Shown here one piece after another: positions 25,080 through 33,482 of a stretch of 64,000 bases of DNA (position 1 is its first letter; each line of letters begins with the position of its first letter). Source of the DNA: Streptomyces sp. TP-A0356. Its GTDB lineage: Bacteria; Actinomycetota; Actinomycetes; Streptomycetales; Streptomycetaceae. The notes under the pieces are model-generated. The model was not told where the DNA came from and did no database searches. It saw only the letters and a program-made list of their open reading frames with translations. The stretch is from positions 1-64,000 of the forward strand of contig NZ_BBZJ01000035.1 in the NCBI RefSeq assembly GCF_001417775.1, given 5' to 3'. Made by a program: the position numbers and the translations under genes.

Positions 25080-25709
25080 TCAGTGCACGTACAGCGTGTG
25101 GGGGTTGGGGTGGCTCGCCTGGAGGTCGCGCAGTGCGCGGATGTCGGAGGGCTTGAGCTTGATGCATCCGTTGGACTTGTAGTCGCTGTCGCCGTCCCAC
25201 CGGTACGGCTCGGAGCTGCCGGCCTTCCCGTTGGGGAGCATCTCGCTGTGGACGAACAAGTCGGTGCGCCAGCCGCCGCTGTGGCATTTGTGGTTACCGA
25301 GGTACCAGGCGATGCCGTTGACGCCGTGGGGTCCCCCGTTGTGACGCGGGTAGTACGCCTTGATGCTGTAGCTGCCGTTCGGCAGCCAGCCGGCGTTGCT
25401 CGCACAGGTGTCCTTGCTGCCGTTGCCCGAGCCGGCCCGCCAGCTGCCCAGGGTGTGGATGCGGGGGTGGTCCGGGTTCGAGCCCTGCACGTAGACGAAG
25501 TACAGGCGGGAGTTCTGCGGGTTGGACCCTTTCTTGAACTCCAAGTAGGTGTAGTTGCCGCTCGCCGCCTGGGCGGTGATGTGGCCGGTGCTCTGCTCGG
25601 CCGCGGGAAGTGCCGGCGACTGTGCCTGTGCCGCGGGCGCGGCCATCAGGCCGCCGCTCAACGCCGCGGCCGCCGCGCACAGCAGGATGCGGCTCTTTCG
25701 TGTGGTCAT
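25080..25709 (-). CDS. L,D-transpeptidase-like secreted protein (YkuD-type catalytic motif)
   Basis: 209 residues from ATG 25709. The signal peptide ends around AQAQS at residue 28-31. The catalytic pattern is visible: His154 (LFVHSE) and Ser179-x-Gly-Cys182 (KSNGCIKL), matching the H...S-x-G-C motif of YkuD enzymes that make 3-3 peptide cross-links. Spacing between His and Cys (28) is a little longer than usual. It is divergent from the XRE regulator genes (288 bp to the next start), which could sense wall changes and regulate it. Confidence 0.8.
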   Translation of the reverse strand: MTTRKSRILLCAAAAALSGGLMAAPAAQAQSPALPAAEQSTGHITAQAASGNYTYLEFKKGSNPQNSRLYFVYVQGSNPDHPRIHTLGSWRAGSGNGSKDTCASNAGWLPNGSYSIKAYYPRHNGGPHGVNGIAWYLGNHKCHSGGWRTDLFVHSEMLPNGKAGSSEPYRWDGDSDYKSNGCIKLKPSDIRALRDLQASHPNPHTLYVH

Positions 25710-25996
25710 GGAATCTCCTGTCGCGGTGAAGCCCGCACGCGGCCCGTGTGCGGGTCGGTTGCGGGGGGAGCGGCTCCGATCCTGCCGAGGGGACGGGGTC
25801 GGGGACAGGACAGCGGCGTAGGACGGGCAAAGGCGGGACACCGCGGCTGCGACCTGCGGGTCTTCGACGATCGCTGACGCATTTCCGGGACGCCGGTCAC
25901 GTGCTGATGGCCGAAAACGAACCCGAAGAGCGCGTACTGATCCGGTTCGCGTGCGCCAAGGTTGTGAGAGAAGCCGCCGCGTGCCTGGGGGACAGC

Positions 25997-26821
25997 ATGG
26001 GACAGTGGAAACCGTTGGCCGACGGACTCGAACCACCGGTTCGCCGGCTGGTCGTCCGCCTGCGGGAGCTCAAGGACCAGATGGACGTCAGTACCACGAC
26101 CCTGGCGGCCAAGACCGCATACAGCAGGTCGTCCTGGGAGCGCTATCTCAACGGCAGGACGCTGCCCCCGCGTCAGGCCGTCGAGGCCATCAGCAGGGTG
26201 TCCGGCACGGACCCGGCACAGGTGCTCGCCCTCTGGGAAATGGCGGAGTACGCACGCTCGAACAGAGGGCCGGGGAACAAAGGGCCGCGGAGCAAAGGGT
26301 CGGAGAGCAAGGGACCGGAGAACAAAGGAGCGGGGAGCAAGGGACCGGAGAACAAAGGACCGGGGAACAAAGGAGCGGGGAGTAAAGGGCCGGAAGGACA
26401 ACGCGCTTCGCGCCGTTCGCGCCCGGCCGTGATCGCGGCGGTCGTGGCCGCGGCGCTCGCCGTGCTGGCCGTGGCGGGCTGGATGACCTTACGCGACGAC
26501 ACGGCGTCCGCACCATCCGGGCAGCAGCAGGCGACCCGCGCGGCCGCACAGCCGTCCGGCTTCGCCTGTCACTACACCCGGCGAAACGGCCGGCTTCTCG
26601 CGGGTCACAGCGCCGACGAGCCGCTCGTCGTGCTGAACTCCGGCGGTGAGCAGGTGGTCGAGGTGCAGTGCCTGCTGGCGTACCACGGGCATTCCCCCGG
26701 TCGGATCGACGGCCTCTACGGTGAACTCACGGAAAAGGCCGTGAAGGAACTCCAGCGTGCGGGCGGCGCCGCCGTCGACGGGAAGGTGGGCCCGCAGACC
26801 TGGGCCCTGCTGCGGACATGA
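25997..26821 (+). CDS. Membrane-anchored XRE regulator with outside peptidoglycan-binding domain
   Basis: 274 residues; ATG 25997 (GGGGGAC upstream) matches the usual MGRWKPL-like start of this Streptomyces family. Residues 10-85 are the helix-turn-helix (SSWERYLNGRTLPPRQAV). A low-complexity Gly/Pro/Lys stretch (91-132) is followed by one membrane helix (143-163) and an extracellular PG_binding_1 domain (205-272, with GRIDGLYGELTEKAVK and GKVGPQTW). It could report wall state directly to DNA. Codon 165 is TTA (26489-26491), a bldA signature. The stop overlaps the next gene (ATGA). Confidence 0.85.
   Translation: MGQWKPLADGLEPPVRRLVVRLRELKDQMDVSTTTLAAKTAYSRSSWERYLNGRTLPPRQAVEAISRVSGTDPAQVLALWEMAEYARSNRGPGNKGPRSKGSESKGPENKGAGSKGPENKGPGNKGAGSKGPEGQRASRRSRPAVIAAVVAAALAVLAVAGWMTLRDDTASAPSGQQQATRAAAQPSGFACHYTRRNGRLLAGHSADEPLVVLNSGGEQVVEVQCLLAYHGHSPGRIDGLYGELTEKAVKELQRAGGAAVDGKVGPQTWALLRT
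26267..26392 (+). repeat. In-frame 18-bp tandem repeats encoding GPxNKG-like units
   Basis: About seven copies of an 18-bp unit, each coding six residues of the type G-P-(G/E)-(N/S)-K-G. They form the flexible linker between the cytosolic DNA-binding domain and the membrane helix. Copy number is likely to vary between strains. Confidence 0.85.
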
Positions 26822-27852
26822 GCGGCACCGCCCGGGGCCCCCTCCCGCCGTCCCTCGATCCGCAGACCGCCTACCTGGTTGAGGTGTTGCGAGAGCTGAA
26901 GGACCGCTCCGGACTCAGCCTGACCGGCCTGGCGGCGCGGACGCCGTACAGCAGGTCGTCATGGGACCGCTACCTGCGCGGCCTGAAGCTGCCTCCGCGG
27001 CAGGCCGTCGAAATGCTGGGCCGGCTCGCGGGAGAGCCGCCCGCGAGGGTGGTGGCGCTGTGGAAGCTGGCCGAGGCACAGTCGAGCGGGCGTGACGCAG
27101 AGCCTGTGACCGGTGTGGTCCCACCGGGGAACACCGCTCGGCCGGTCCCCACGCAGTCCTCGCCCGTCTCCGGCCCTTCGCATCGTCATGGGGCCGCTGG
27201 CTGGATTCGCCTGGGGGTGATGGTGGCGGCGGTCGTGGCCGCCGTCGCCTGGGCCTGTGCCGAGATCTTCGGCGCGTCGCCGGACATGGCTCGGCCCGTC
27301 GGTCCCAAGGCGTTCAATCCGGTCCCCCTGACCGTCGGTTGCAGGGGCGATCAGTGCAGGGGCCGGGAGGCGGGGGCCATGGCCTGTGACATCGATGCGG
27401 CTTCGTACGCCGATCTGCGGGTCGGCATGAGCCATGTGGAGCTCCGAGTGAGCCGCAACTGCGCCGCTGCCTGGGCACGGCTTTCCTACTCGTCCGTCGG
27501 CGACCGAGTGAGGGTGGAGGATCGCGCCGGTTCCGCCGAGACGGCAACCGTCATCAACCAGGGTTCGACCGACCAGTACGTCGTCACGCCCATGCTGCCC
27601 GCCCGGTCCCCGACACAGCTGCGCGCCTGCTGGGAGCTCCGCACGGGCGGCCGCCGGTGCACTTCCTGGGGCAGAGTGACGCCGGTCGGCGACGTCTCCT
27701 GGCACAACGCCCGGTCCGGTTTCGCCGGCCCGCCCAGTCCCAGGACGACGTCTGGCCCTCCGCCTCGCCGCCGAGTGGTCCTCAAGAGGCTGCCGCGTAG
27801 GAAGGGCCACGAGGGCTTCATCGTGTACACGTCGTATCCACTGCCCAAGTGA
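26818..27852 (+). CDS. Membrane-anchored XRE regulator with outside DUF2690 domain
   Basis: 344 residues. The N-terminal helix-turn-helix (16-85, SSWDRYLRGLKLPPRQAV) is a paralogue of the one in the preceding gene. One helix at 129-151 spans the membrane. Outside, DUF2690 begins near 172: CRGDQC, a further Cys at 190, then VELRVSRNCAAAWAR. Three Cys-rich positions may form disulfides. A basic tail follows. It is translationally coupled to the preceding gene, so the two form a sensor pair, probably for the cell wall. Confidence 0.85.
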   Translation: MSGTARGPLPPSLDPQTAYLVEVLRELKDRSGLSLTGLAARTPYSRSSWDRYLRGLKLPPRQAVEMLGRLAGEPPARVVALWKLAEAQSSGRDAEPVTGVVPPGNTARPVPTQSSPVSGPSHRHGAAGWIRLGVMVAAVVAAVAWACAEIFGASPDMARPVGPKAFNPVPLTVGCRGDQCRGREAGAMACDIDAASYADLRVGMSHVELRVSRNCAAAWARLSYSSVGDRVRVEDRAGSAETATVINQGSTDQYVVTPMLPARSPTQLRACWELRTGGRRCTSWGRVTPVGDVSWHNARSGFAGPPSPRTTSGPPPRRRVVLKRLPRRKGHEGFIVYTSYPLPK

Positions 27853-27905
27853 CAGGTGCCTCGGGGGACACCGAGACAGGGACGTGAACGACTGACATCC
27901 ACCCC

Positions 27906-27943
27906 GGGTGGGCCCGTCCCGGCAAGGGGACGGGCCCACCCGA
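27906..27943. terminator. Perfect 16-bp hairpin
   Basis: cgggtgggcccgtccc (27906-27921) pairs with gggacgggcccacccg (27928-27943) across the loop ggcaag. It lies 53 bp after the DUF2690 regulator gene and should end that operon. Confidence 0.88.
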
Positions 27944-28045
27944 CGACCGAACCCGGCGATACCCAGTTGGTCCTGCGCTGGCGCCGGCTTGCGACCTGAC
28001 GGACCGATCCCCGATTTCCGATTCTTCATCCGGAGGAGGCGCGCC

Positions 28046-28297
28046 ATGCGCACAGCCAATATCAATGACCGTCTGGTTCTCGTGTACGACGACGGTGTCG
28101 TGGACGTGGAGACCCTGCGCGTCTACCTCGCCGAGGAGCACGGCCTGCGGATGGCGGCCGACCGTCTGCACGTGGCGCGCAACACCGTCACCTACCGCGT
28201 CAAGCGCGCAGAGGAACTGCTGCCCGCGACAACCATCACCGGCAGCTCACTGGAACTGCGCCTGGCGCTGGAAATCGCGCAGACCCTGTACGACTGA
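28046..28297 (+). CDS. Stand-alone PucR-type helix-turn-helix fragment
   Basis: 83 residues from ATG 28046 with a strong GGAGGAGG upstream. It consists only of the C-terminal HTH_30 region of PucR/CdaR regulators (TLRVYLAEEHGLRMAADRLHVARNTVTYRVKRAEELL). The usual 300 or more residues of sensor and GGDEF-like parts are missing. It may be a true mini-regulator because the ribosome-binding site is excellent, or a remnant of a lost gene. The next 150 bp have a degraded coding-like end (HLATIYDKL and stop near 28456). Confidence 0.5.
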   Translation: MRTANINDRLVLVYDDGVVDVETLRVYLAEEHGLRMAADRLHVARNTVTYRVKRAEELLPATTITGSSLELRLALEIAQTLYD

Positions 28298-28505
28298 CGG
28301 ACCCCGCCCGACAACGCCTCGAACGCGTCGCGCCGGCGCGCAGCGCCACCGCGATCGCCAAGCCGCCCTCACCCGGGCCCTGCACGCCGCCTCAGCCACC
28401 ACGACACCGCCACCGATGTCCTGCCACACCTGGCCACCATCTACGACAAGCTCTGACATCCCATCCCGCCACAACGAAGCCGGCGACGGTTGTTCCGGGG
28501 CCCCC

Positions 28506-29072
28506 TTAACGGAGGTACATGCCTTCCAGCAGTGCGGTCAGATAGCGGCGGGCGGTCTCCATGCGGGTGGCGGGGGCGCTGTGGACGTTCGCGGCGTAGG
28601 CGATTCCGCACATCAGCGGGACCATGTCGTCGGAGGTCAGGTCGGCGCGCACAACCTCGGCGTCGACGGCCCGCTCGAGCAGCTGTCGGCCGACCGACCG
28701 CAGAGCCCGCTTCAGTTCGGTGGTGTGCGGCAGGGCGTCCGTGGGCGCGGCAGTGACTGTGGACAGGGAAGCGTCGGTGACCTGCGCTTCGATGGTGCGG
28801 GTCAGAAAGTCGGCGAGGGCGCGCCCCGGGTTGTCATCGGCCAGCGCCTGCTCGCCGTGGGCGGCGAGTGCCTCCAGGCTGGGGGTGGCGACCGTCTCCA
28901 GGAGAGCCTCGGCGGTGGGGAAGTGGCGGTAGACGGTGCCAACGCCCAGGTGGGCGCGGCGGGCGACATCGTTGAGCTGCAGTGGTGTGCCCTCGTCAAC
29001 GAGAGCACGCGCCACGGCGACGATCCGTTCCCAGTTGCGGGCTGCGTCCTTGCGCAGGGGGGCGGTCGTCAC
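28506..29072 (-). CDS. TetR-family regulator
   Basis: 188 residues from GTG 29072; GTG 29132 is an upstream alternative. The helix-turn-helix lies near residues 10-55 (LNDVARRAHLGVGTVYRHFPTAEALL), and the C-terminal ligand domain resembles TetR_C_33/SACE_7040 types. It is followed on the same strand, in the upstream direction, by the SDR gene, 103 bp away. The inverted repeat at 30078-30127 near the SDR start is a likely target. Confidence 0.88.
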   Translation of the reverse strand: MTTAPLRKDAARNWERIVAVARALVDEGTPLQLNDVARRAHLGVGTVYRHFPTAEALLETVATPSLEALAAHGEQALADDNPGRALADFLTRTIEAQVTDASLSTVTAAPTDALPHTTELKRALRSVGRQLLERAVDAEVVRADLTSDDMVPLMCGIAYAANVHSAPATRMETARRYLTALLEGMYLR

Positions 29073-29175
29073 GGGAGAAGTGTAGTCGGATGGCTCACCG
29101 CATTGCTGCGACCTGTGATCCGGATCAGTCACCCATCTGCCCCTACGGCCAACTCCGTGCCGAGCCTGGGTCTCA

Positions 29176-30054
29176 TCACCCGGCCGTGAGTGGCGCGAGC
29201 CGCTCGCTGAGGCGGCGGACGGCTTCGGCGATGCGGGGATCCGTTGCCGGACGGAAGGGGGCGACCGGATGCGCCTGGGGTCCGATGACGAGGCCGGTCC
29301 GGCCGGTCAGCGCGCCGTCGGTCGCGGCGAAGATCGAGGGCTTGGCCGCCACGGACGCCGGGCCGGAGGTTGAGCGTTCGAACTTCCGACGGACCAGCGG
29401 CCAGAGCAGCCGCAGCCGTGGCGAGACGATCTTCGGATCGCGCATGGTGCCGTTGGTCATGTCGGTGGCGGCGCCGCCGGGGTCTGCTGCGAAGACCGAG
29501 ACGCCCGTGCCGTCGAGTCGGCTGGCCAGCTCCAGCGTGTAGGCGAGGTTGGCGAGCTTGGCGCGGCCGTACCAGTGGAATCCGTAGTAGCCACCCGGCG
29601 GCTCGGCGGCGTCGAAGACGCGCTTGGCGACGCCGATCGCGCCCGAGGTGACGTTCACGATCCGGCTCGGCGCACCGGCTCGCAGCGTGGGCAGCAGCAG
29701 TTCGGTCAGCAGATACGGCGAGAGGTGGTTGACGGCGAACGTTGCCTCGATCCCGTCGGCCGAGTCCTGCCGGTCGGGGAACATCGCTCCGACGTTGTTG
29801 ACCAGCACGGTCAGCGGACCGCCTGCGGCGATCCGGTCGGCGAGAGCGCGGACCGCGTCGAGCGAGGAGAGGTCGGCGGCCAGGAACCGCGCAGAGTGCA
29901 GCGGTGCTGTGGCGTTGATCCGTTCGACCGCACGGTCACCGCGCTCGGCGTTGCGCCCGACCACGGTGACCGCAAGGCCTGCCTCGGCCAGCCCCAAGGC
30001 GGTCTCGAACCCGATGCCCGCCGTCCCTGCCGTGACCACCGCTGTCTGTGTCAT
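29176..30054 (-). CDS. Short-chain dehydrogenase/reductase
   Basis: 292 residues from ATG 30054 (ATG/GTG at 30066 also open). NAD(P)-binding motif TAGTAGIG at 9-16, NNVGAMFP in the NNAG position, and the active-site Tyr-x3-Lys in WYGRAKLANLAY (Tyr and Lys present). The C-terminal half resembles retinol-dehydrogenase-like SDRs. The neighbouring TetR gene downstream on the same strand probably represses it. Confidence 0.88.
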   Translation of the reverse strand: MTQTAVVTAGTAGIGFETALGLAEAGLAVTVVGRNAERGDRAVERINATAPLHSARFLAADLSSLDAVRALADRIAAGGPLTVLVNNVGAMFPDRQDSADGIEATFAVNHLSPYLLTELLLPTLRAGAPSRIVNVTSGAIGVAKRVFDAAEPPGGYYGFHWYGRAKLANLAYTLELASRLDGTGVSVFAADPGGAATDMTNGTMRDPKIVSPRLRLLWPLVRRKFERSTSGPASVAAKPSIFAATDGALTGRTGLVIGPQAHPVAPFRPATDPRIAEAVRRLSERLAPLTAG

Positions 30055-30077
30055 CGCGCAACCCATTCTGCATAAGT

Positions 30078-30127
30078 GGATAGGTCATCCGGTTGGCGCC
30101 ACGATAGCAGATCCGGATGGCCTATCC
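30078..30127. promoter_or_regulatory. 15-bp inverted repeat upstream of the SDR gene
   Basis: ggataggtcatccgg (30078-30092) and ccggatggcctatcc (30113-30127) are inverted copies with one mismatch and a 20-bp spacer. They end 24 bp before the SDR start codon, where a repressor would block transcription. The TetR protein at 28506 is the first candidate to bind it. Confidence 0.65.
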
Positions 30128-30161
30128 GCTTCAAGTGGGATGGCGTTGCGTGACGCTGTGG

Positions 30162-30225
30162 GTGCTGGGGTGCTGGGGTGCTGGGGTGCTGGGGTGCTGG
30201 GGTGCTGGGGTGCTGGGGTGCCGAG
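30162..30225 (+). repeat. 8-bp microsatellite (gtgctggg)n
   Basis: Seven perfect copies of gtgctggg plus one altered copy, at 30162-30225. The repeat is not inside a supported gene. Such short repeats change length easily during replication. Confidence 0.95.
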
Positions 30226-30581
30226 ACCACGTCCGTGGTGGTCAGGCCGCCGGGCGCCACGCTGGATGTGATGCACCGGTCGCGCTGCGGCTGGCCTGCG
30301 AGCAGGGCCACGAGGTGCCACCGGAGGAAGTCGCGGTGCACTCCGGTACTGCGCTGACCACCCCTGGCTGAGCCGCCCCGCCCGGCGCAGTCCAGGTGGG
30401 CCTTTCCGACTCACACCCTTGCCGCTGCTCTCGCCCCGGCCACGGGGTTGGCGAACAGCATCTACCCGCCAGACGGTGGGAACCGTGTCACCCAGACGGT
30501 GCGGATTCATGGATCCGCCCTGGCTTCAGCGGGACGTCCTTGCCAATGTTCAGCCCGGCGAGCAGGAAAGGGAAGTCAGAC

Positions 30582-30929
30582 ATGGTGAATGTGCGTGGTA
30601 GCTACACGTTCCATGCGGGCGGCACCCGCCAGGCGAACGAGTACACCTCGACGCCTCTGAGCATCTTCAGGGTCCTGTCCGACGGCGGGCTGGAGGCGAG
30701 GCTGGCTGATCATCCGGTCGAGGGTCGGTACAGCGCGACCACGCACAGCATCCAACTTGCGCATGGCGTCGGCGCATCCCGTGTTTTCGGCACGTTCTAC
30801 GACGGCTTCGTCATTCTCGACGAACAGGGGGAAGTTCGGGGCCTTGCCGGCGTGTTCGATGAGAGGGATGCCCTGCTGGATGCCAGAGGTGCCTGGTATG
30901 CGGTCTGGAACGGTCCCGTCACGACCTGA
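30582..30929 (+). CDS. Hypothetical protein of 115 residues
   Basis: Starts at ATG 30582, with GGAAAGGGAAG upstream. The sequence is beta-rich: VRGSYTFHAGG at the start, SIFRVLSDGGLEARL in the middle, and VFGTFYDGFVILDE then GAWYAVWNG near the end. No signal peptide or membrane segment. The N-terminal alternation of strands recalls small lipocalin-like or SH3-like barrels. I do not recognise a family and assign no role. Confidence 0.65.
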   Translation: MVNVRGSYTFHAGGTRQANEYTSTPLSIFRVLSDGGLEARLADHPVEGRYSATTHSIQLAHGVGASRVFGTFYDGFVILDEQGEVRGLAGVFDERDALLDARGAWYAVWNGPVTT

Positions 30930-30956
30930 AGGTGGCACGCCACCGAGGGCTCGAGG

Positions 30957-32603
30957 CTACCGTGCGGTGTTCATGGCTGTGGTCACGAGCATCTTGGCCT
31001 CTTCTTGGACGCGGGCGAGATGGTCGGGGCCGAGGAAGGATTCGGCGTAGATCTTGTAAATGTCCTCCGTGCCGGACGGGCGCGCGGCGAACCACGCATG
31101 TCGGGTGGTCACCTTGAGGCCACCGATCGGGGCGCCGTTGCCGGGCGCCTCGGTGAGGACGGCGGTGACCGGCTCTCCTGCGAGGGTGTCGACCGACAGC
31201 TGCTTGGGAGATAGCTGAGAGAGAATGGCTTTCTGCTCCGCGGAGGCCGGCTCGTCGATCCGGGCGTAGGCGGGCGCCCCGAAGCGTTCGGTGAGTGCTG
31301 CGTACCTCTGTGACGGGGATTCGCCGGTTACAGCCGTGATTTCGGAGGCGAGCAGGGCCAGGATGATTCCGTCCTTGTCGGTTGTCCAGGTCGATCCGTC
31401 GCGGCGCAGGAAAGATGCGCCTGCCGACTCTTCGCCGCCGAAGCCGAGCGACCCGTCTGCCAGGCCGGCGACGAACCACTTGAAGCCGACGGGCACCTCC
31501 ACGAGCTTGCGCCCCAGGTCCGCGGCGACGTGGTCGATCAGGCTGGAGGAGACCAGCGTCTTTCCGATTCCGGCCGTGGCGGGCCATTGGTCCCGGTTCC
31601 GATACAGGTAGGAGATGGCAACGGCGAGGTAGTGGTTGGGGTTCATGAGGCCGGCGTCGGCGGTGACGATGCCGTGCCGGTCGGCGTCGGCGTCGTTGCC
31701 GGTGGCCACCTGGAATGCGGCGCGTTGTTTGATCAATGAGGCCATCGCGTAGGGCGAGGAGCAGTCCATGCGGATCTGGCCGTCCCAGTCCAGGGTCATG
31801 AATCGCCAGGTGGGGTCGACGAGTGTATTGACCACGGTCAGGTCCAGGCGGTGCTGCTCGGCGATCCGACCCCAGTAGGCGACGGATGCGCCGCCCATGG
31901 GGTCGGCACCGATGTGTACTCCTGCGGAGCGCACGGCCTCCAGGTCGACTACGGCCGGCAGGTCATCGACGTAGCGGCCCAGGAAGTCGTACTGCCGGGT
32001 CGTAGGCACGGACAGGGCGCGGGCATAGGGGAGCCGTCTTACGCCCCTGTGGCTGCTTGCGATCAGTTCGTTGGCCCGGTCCTGGATCCATGCTGTCGTT
32101 GCCGAGTCGGCGGGGCCCCCGCTCGGCGGGTTGTACTTGATACCCCCGTCCGAGGGCGGGTTGTGGGACGGTGTGACCACCACCCCGTCCGCAAGGCTGC
32201 CCGTGCGACCGCGGTTGTGGGTCACGATGGCGTGCGACACCGCAGGCGTGGGGGTATAGCCGTCGGCACTGTCGATGAGCACCGTGACGTCATTGGCGGC
32301 GAAGACCTCCAGGGCGCTCACCTTCGCGGGCTCGGACAATGCGTGGGTGTCGGCACCGAGGAACAGGGGACCGTCCGTGCCGCGCATCGCGCGGTAGTCG
32401 CAGATCGCTTGGCAGGTTGCCATGATGTGGTCCTCGTTGAAGGACACAGACAGCGATGAGCCGCGGTGCCCGGAGGTGCCGAAGGCGACCCGCTGGGCCG
32501 GTTCCGCTGGATCCGGATGCAGCGCGTAGTACGCCGTCACCAGCCGGGCGACGTCTACCAAGTCCTCGGGCTGGGCCGGCTGGCCGGCTCGTTCGTGCGT
32601 CAT
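30957..32603 (-). CDS. pgm: Phosphoglucomutase (alpha-D-glucose type)
   Basis: 548 residues from ATG 32603, with GGAGGAACCC upstream; E. coli Pgm has 546. The phosphoserine loop TPSHNPPSDGGIKYNP contains the active-site Ser, the metal site is GNDADADRHG, the sugar-binding GGEESAGAS motif and the C-terminal phosphate site SGTEDIYKIY are all present. It interconverts glucose-1-phosphate and glucose-6-phosphate in glycogen, trehalose and cell-envelope sugar metabolism. It stands alone on the minus strand. Confidence 0.97.
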   Translation of the reverse strand: MTHERAGQPAQPEDLVDVARLVTAYYALHPDPAEPAQRVAFGTSGHRGSSLSVSFNEDHIMATCQAICDYRAMRGTDGPLFLGADTHALSEPAKVSALEVFAANDVTVLIDSADGYTPTPAVSHAIVTHNRGRTGSLADGVVVTPSHNPPSDGGIKYNPPSGGPADSATTAWIQDRANELIASSHRGVRRLPYARALSVPTTRQYDFLGRYVDDLPAVVDLEAVRSAGVHIGADPMGGASVAYWGRIAEQHRLDLTVVNTLVDPTWRFMTLDWDGQIRMDCSSPYAMASLIKQRAAFQVATGNDADADRHGIVTADAGLMNPNHYLAVAISYLYRNRDQWPATAGIGKTLVSSSLIDHVAADLGRKLVEVPVGFKWFVAGLADGSLGFGGEESAGASFLRRDGSTWTTDKDGIILALLASEITAVTGESPSQRYAALTERFGAPAYARIDEPASAEQKAILSQLSPKQLSVDTLAGEPVTAVLTEAPGNGAPIGGLKVTTRHAWFAARPSGTEDIYKIYAESFLGPDHLARVQEEAKMLVTTAMNTAR

Positions 32604-32802
32604 CTGGGTTCCTCCCGGTCCGTTTGCCTCGTCCTCCCCGAAGTCACCGTCTGAGTGAGGGACTTCGGGCCGGAGGTATCCGCGATGCCTCAACAGCCGC
32701 TGCGGAGCCTGGCGGATCGCTGCACAGGTCGATACCGTGCCTCCGCTTGAAGACGTCGGCAAGGGGGACCTACCCGCCGCTGGCCGAAGTCGTCACCTCC
32801 CC

Positions 32803-32878
32803 GGTGGCTGTCACCGGCCGTGACCTCTCCGGTGGCTGTCACCGGCCGTGACCTCTCCGGTGGCTGTCACCGGCCGTG
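32803..32878 (+). repeat. 28-bp tandem repeat upstream of phosphoglucomutase
   Basis: Two full copies and one partial copy (20 bp) of a 28-bp unit beginning ggtggctgtcaccggccgtg. Each unit contains the tandem elements ggctgtcacc and ggccgtgacc. It lies about 200 bp upstream of the pgm start, possibly within its regulatory region. Confidence 0.92.
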
Positions 32879-33143
32879 GCAGGTAACTCCGCACGGTGTC
32901 GCCCACATCCAGCAGAGGCCTCGAAGGTGCCTGCGCCCAGGTCGAAGACCAGCACGATCTCGGTCCCCTTTGCAGCCAACCCGACGGACCGCGAACGAGC
33001 ACTCATCAATCAGCTTGCCCAAGGCGAGTAGCCGATCGCCTAGACCTGATGGGACGAAGTGTCCCTTCGCTCTCCGCCCCCCAGGTCGAAGGACTCGACC
33101 GGCTGTTTCCCTCACGAACCCCAAAACGGAACGTCGTCCCACG

Positions 33144-33482
33144 GTGACCGAGGGTTACGGAGTCGGTGGTCGCCGCTCGATCATCAACCGCTCCGGGCTG
33201 AAGGGGCTGGAGGATCGGGGCAGGCAGGGCCGCAAGCGGCGGATCACCGAGGCCGAGCGCCGCCAGATCATCGCCCTGGTTCGGCAGGTACCGCCCGGCC
33301 GGCTGACCGTGCAGGCGGGCGGGGACCTGTCGGCTGCGGACGAGGCTGGGCCGGCTGACTGGACGCTGGACTCCCTGACCGCTCAGGCCCGGCAGCTGGG
33401 CATCGAGGTCGGCCGCTCCTGCGTTCGTGGGCGGCCTGCCTACGGGAAGGCCCGGCACACGGTCTCGTCCGAACGATGGTGA
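33144..33482 (+). pseudogene. IS630-family transposase remnant (N-terminal part)
   Basis: 113 codons open, from GTG 33144 to TGA 33482. GLEDRGRQGRKRRITEAERRQIIALV and the ADEAGPADWTLDSLT segment match the N-terminal helix-turn-helix region of IS630-type transposases. The DDE catalytic domain is absent and the end (GRSCVRGRPAYGKA) drifts out of register where VRRILL is expected. It is a decayed insertion sequence. Confidence 0.8.

Noticed and set aside
28298..28480. Possible C-terminal coding remnant (HLATIYDKL then stop)
   Set aside because: Only a few residues look protein-like and no family is recognisable, so it is mentioned with the PucR fragment only.
26267..30225. CRISPR array
   Set aside because: The tandem repeats have no unique spacers of constant length and no cas genes are near.
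32880..33143. Possible gene between the 28-bp repeats and the IS630 remnant
   Set aside because: Frames are short, and none has a ribosome-binding site or family resemblance.
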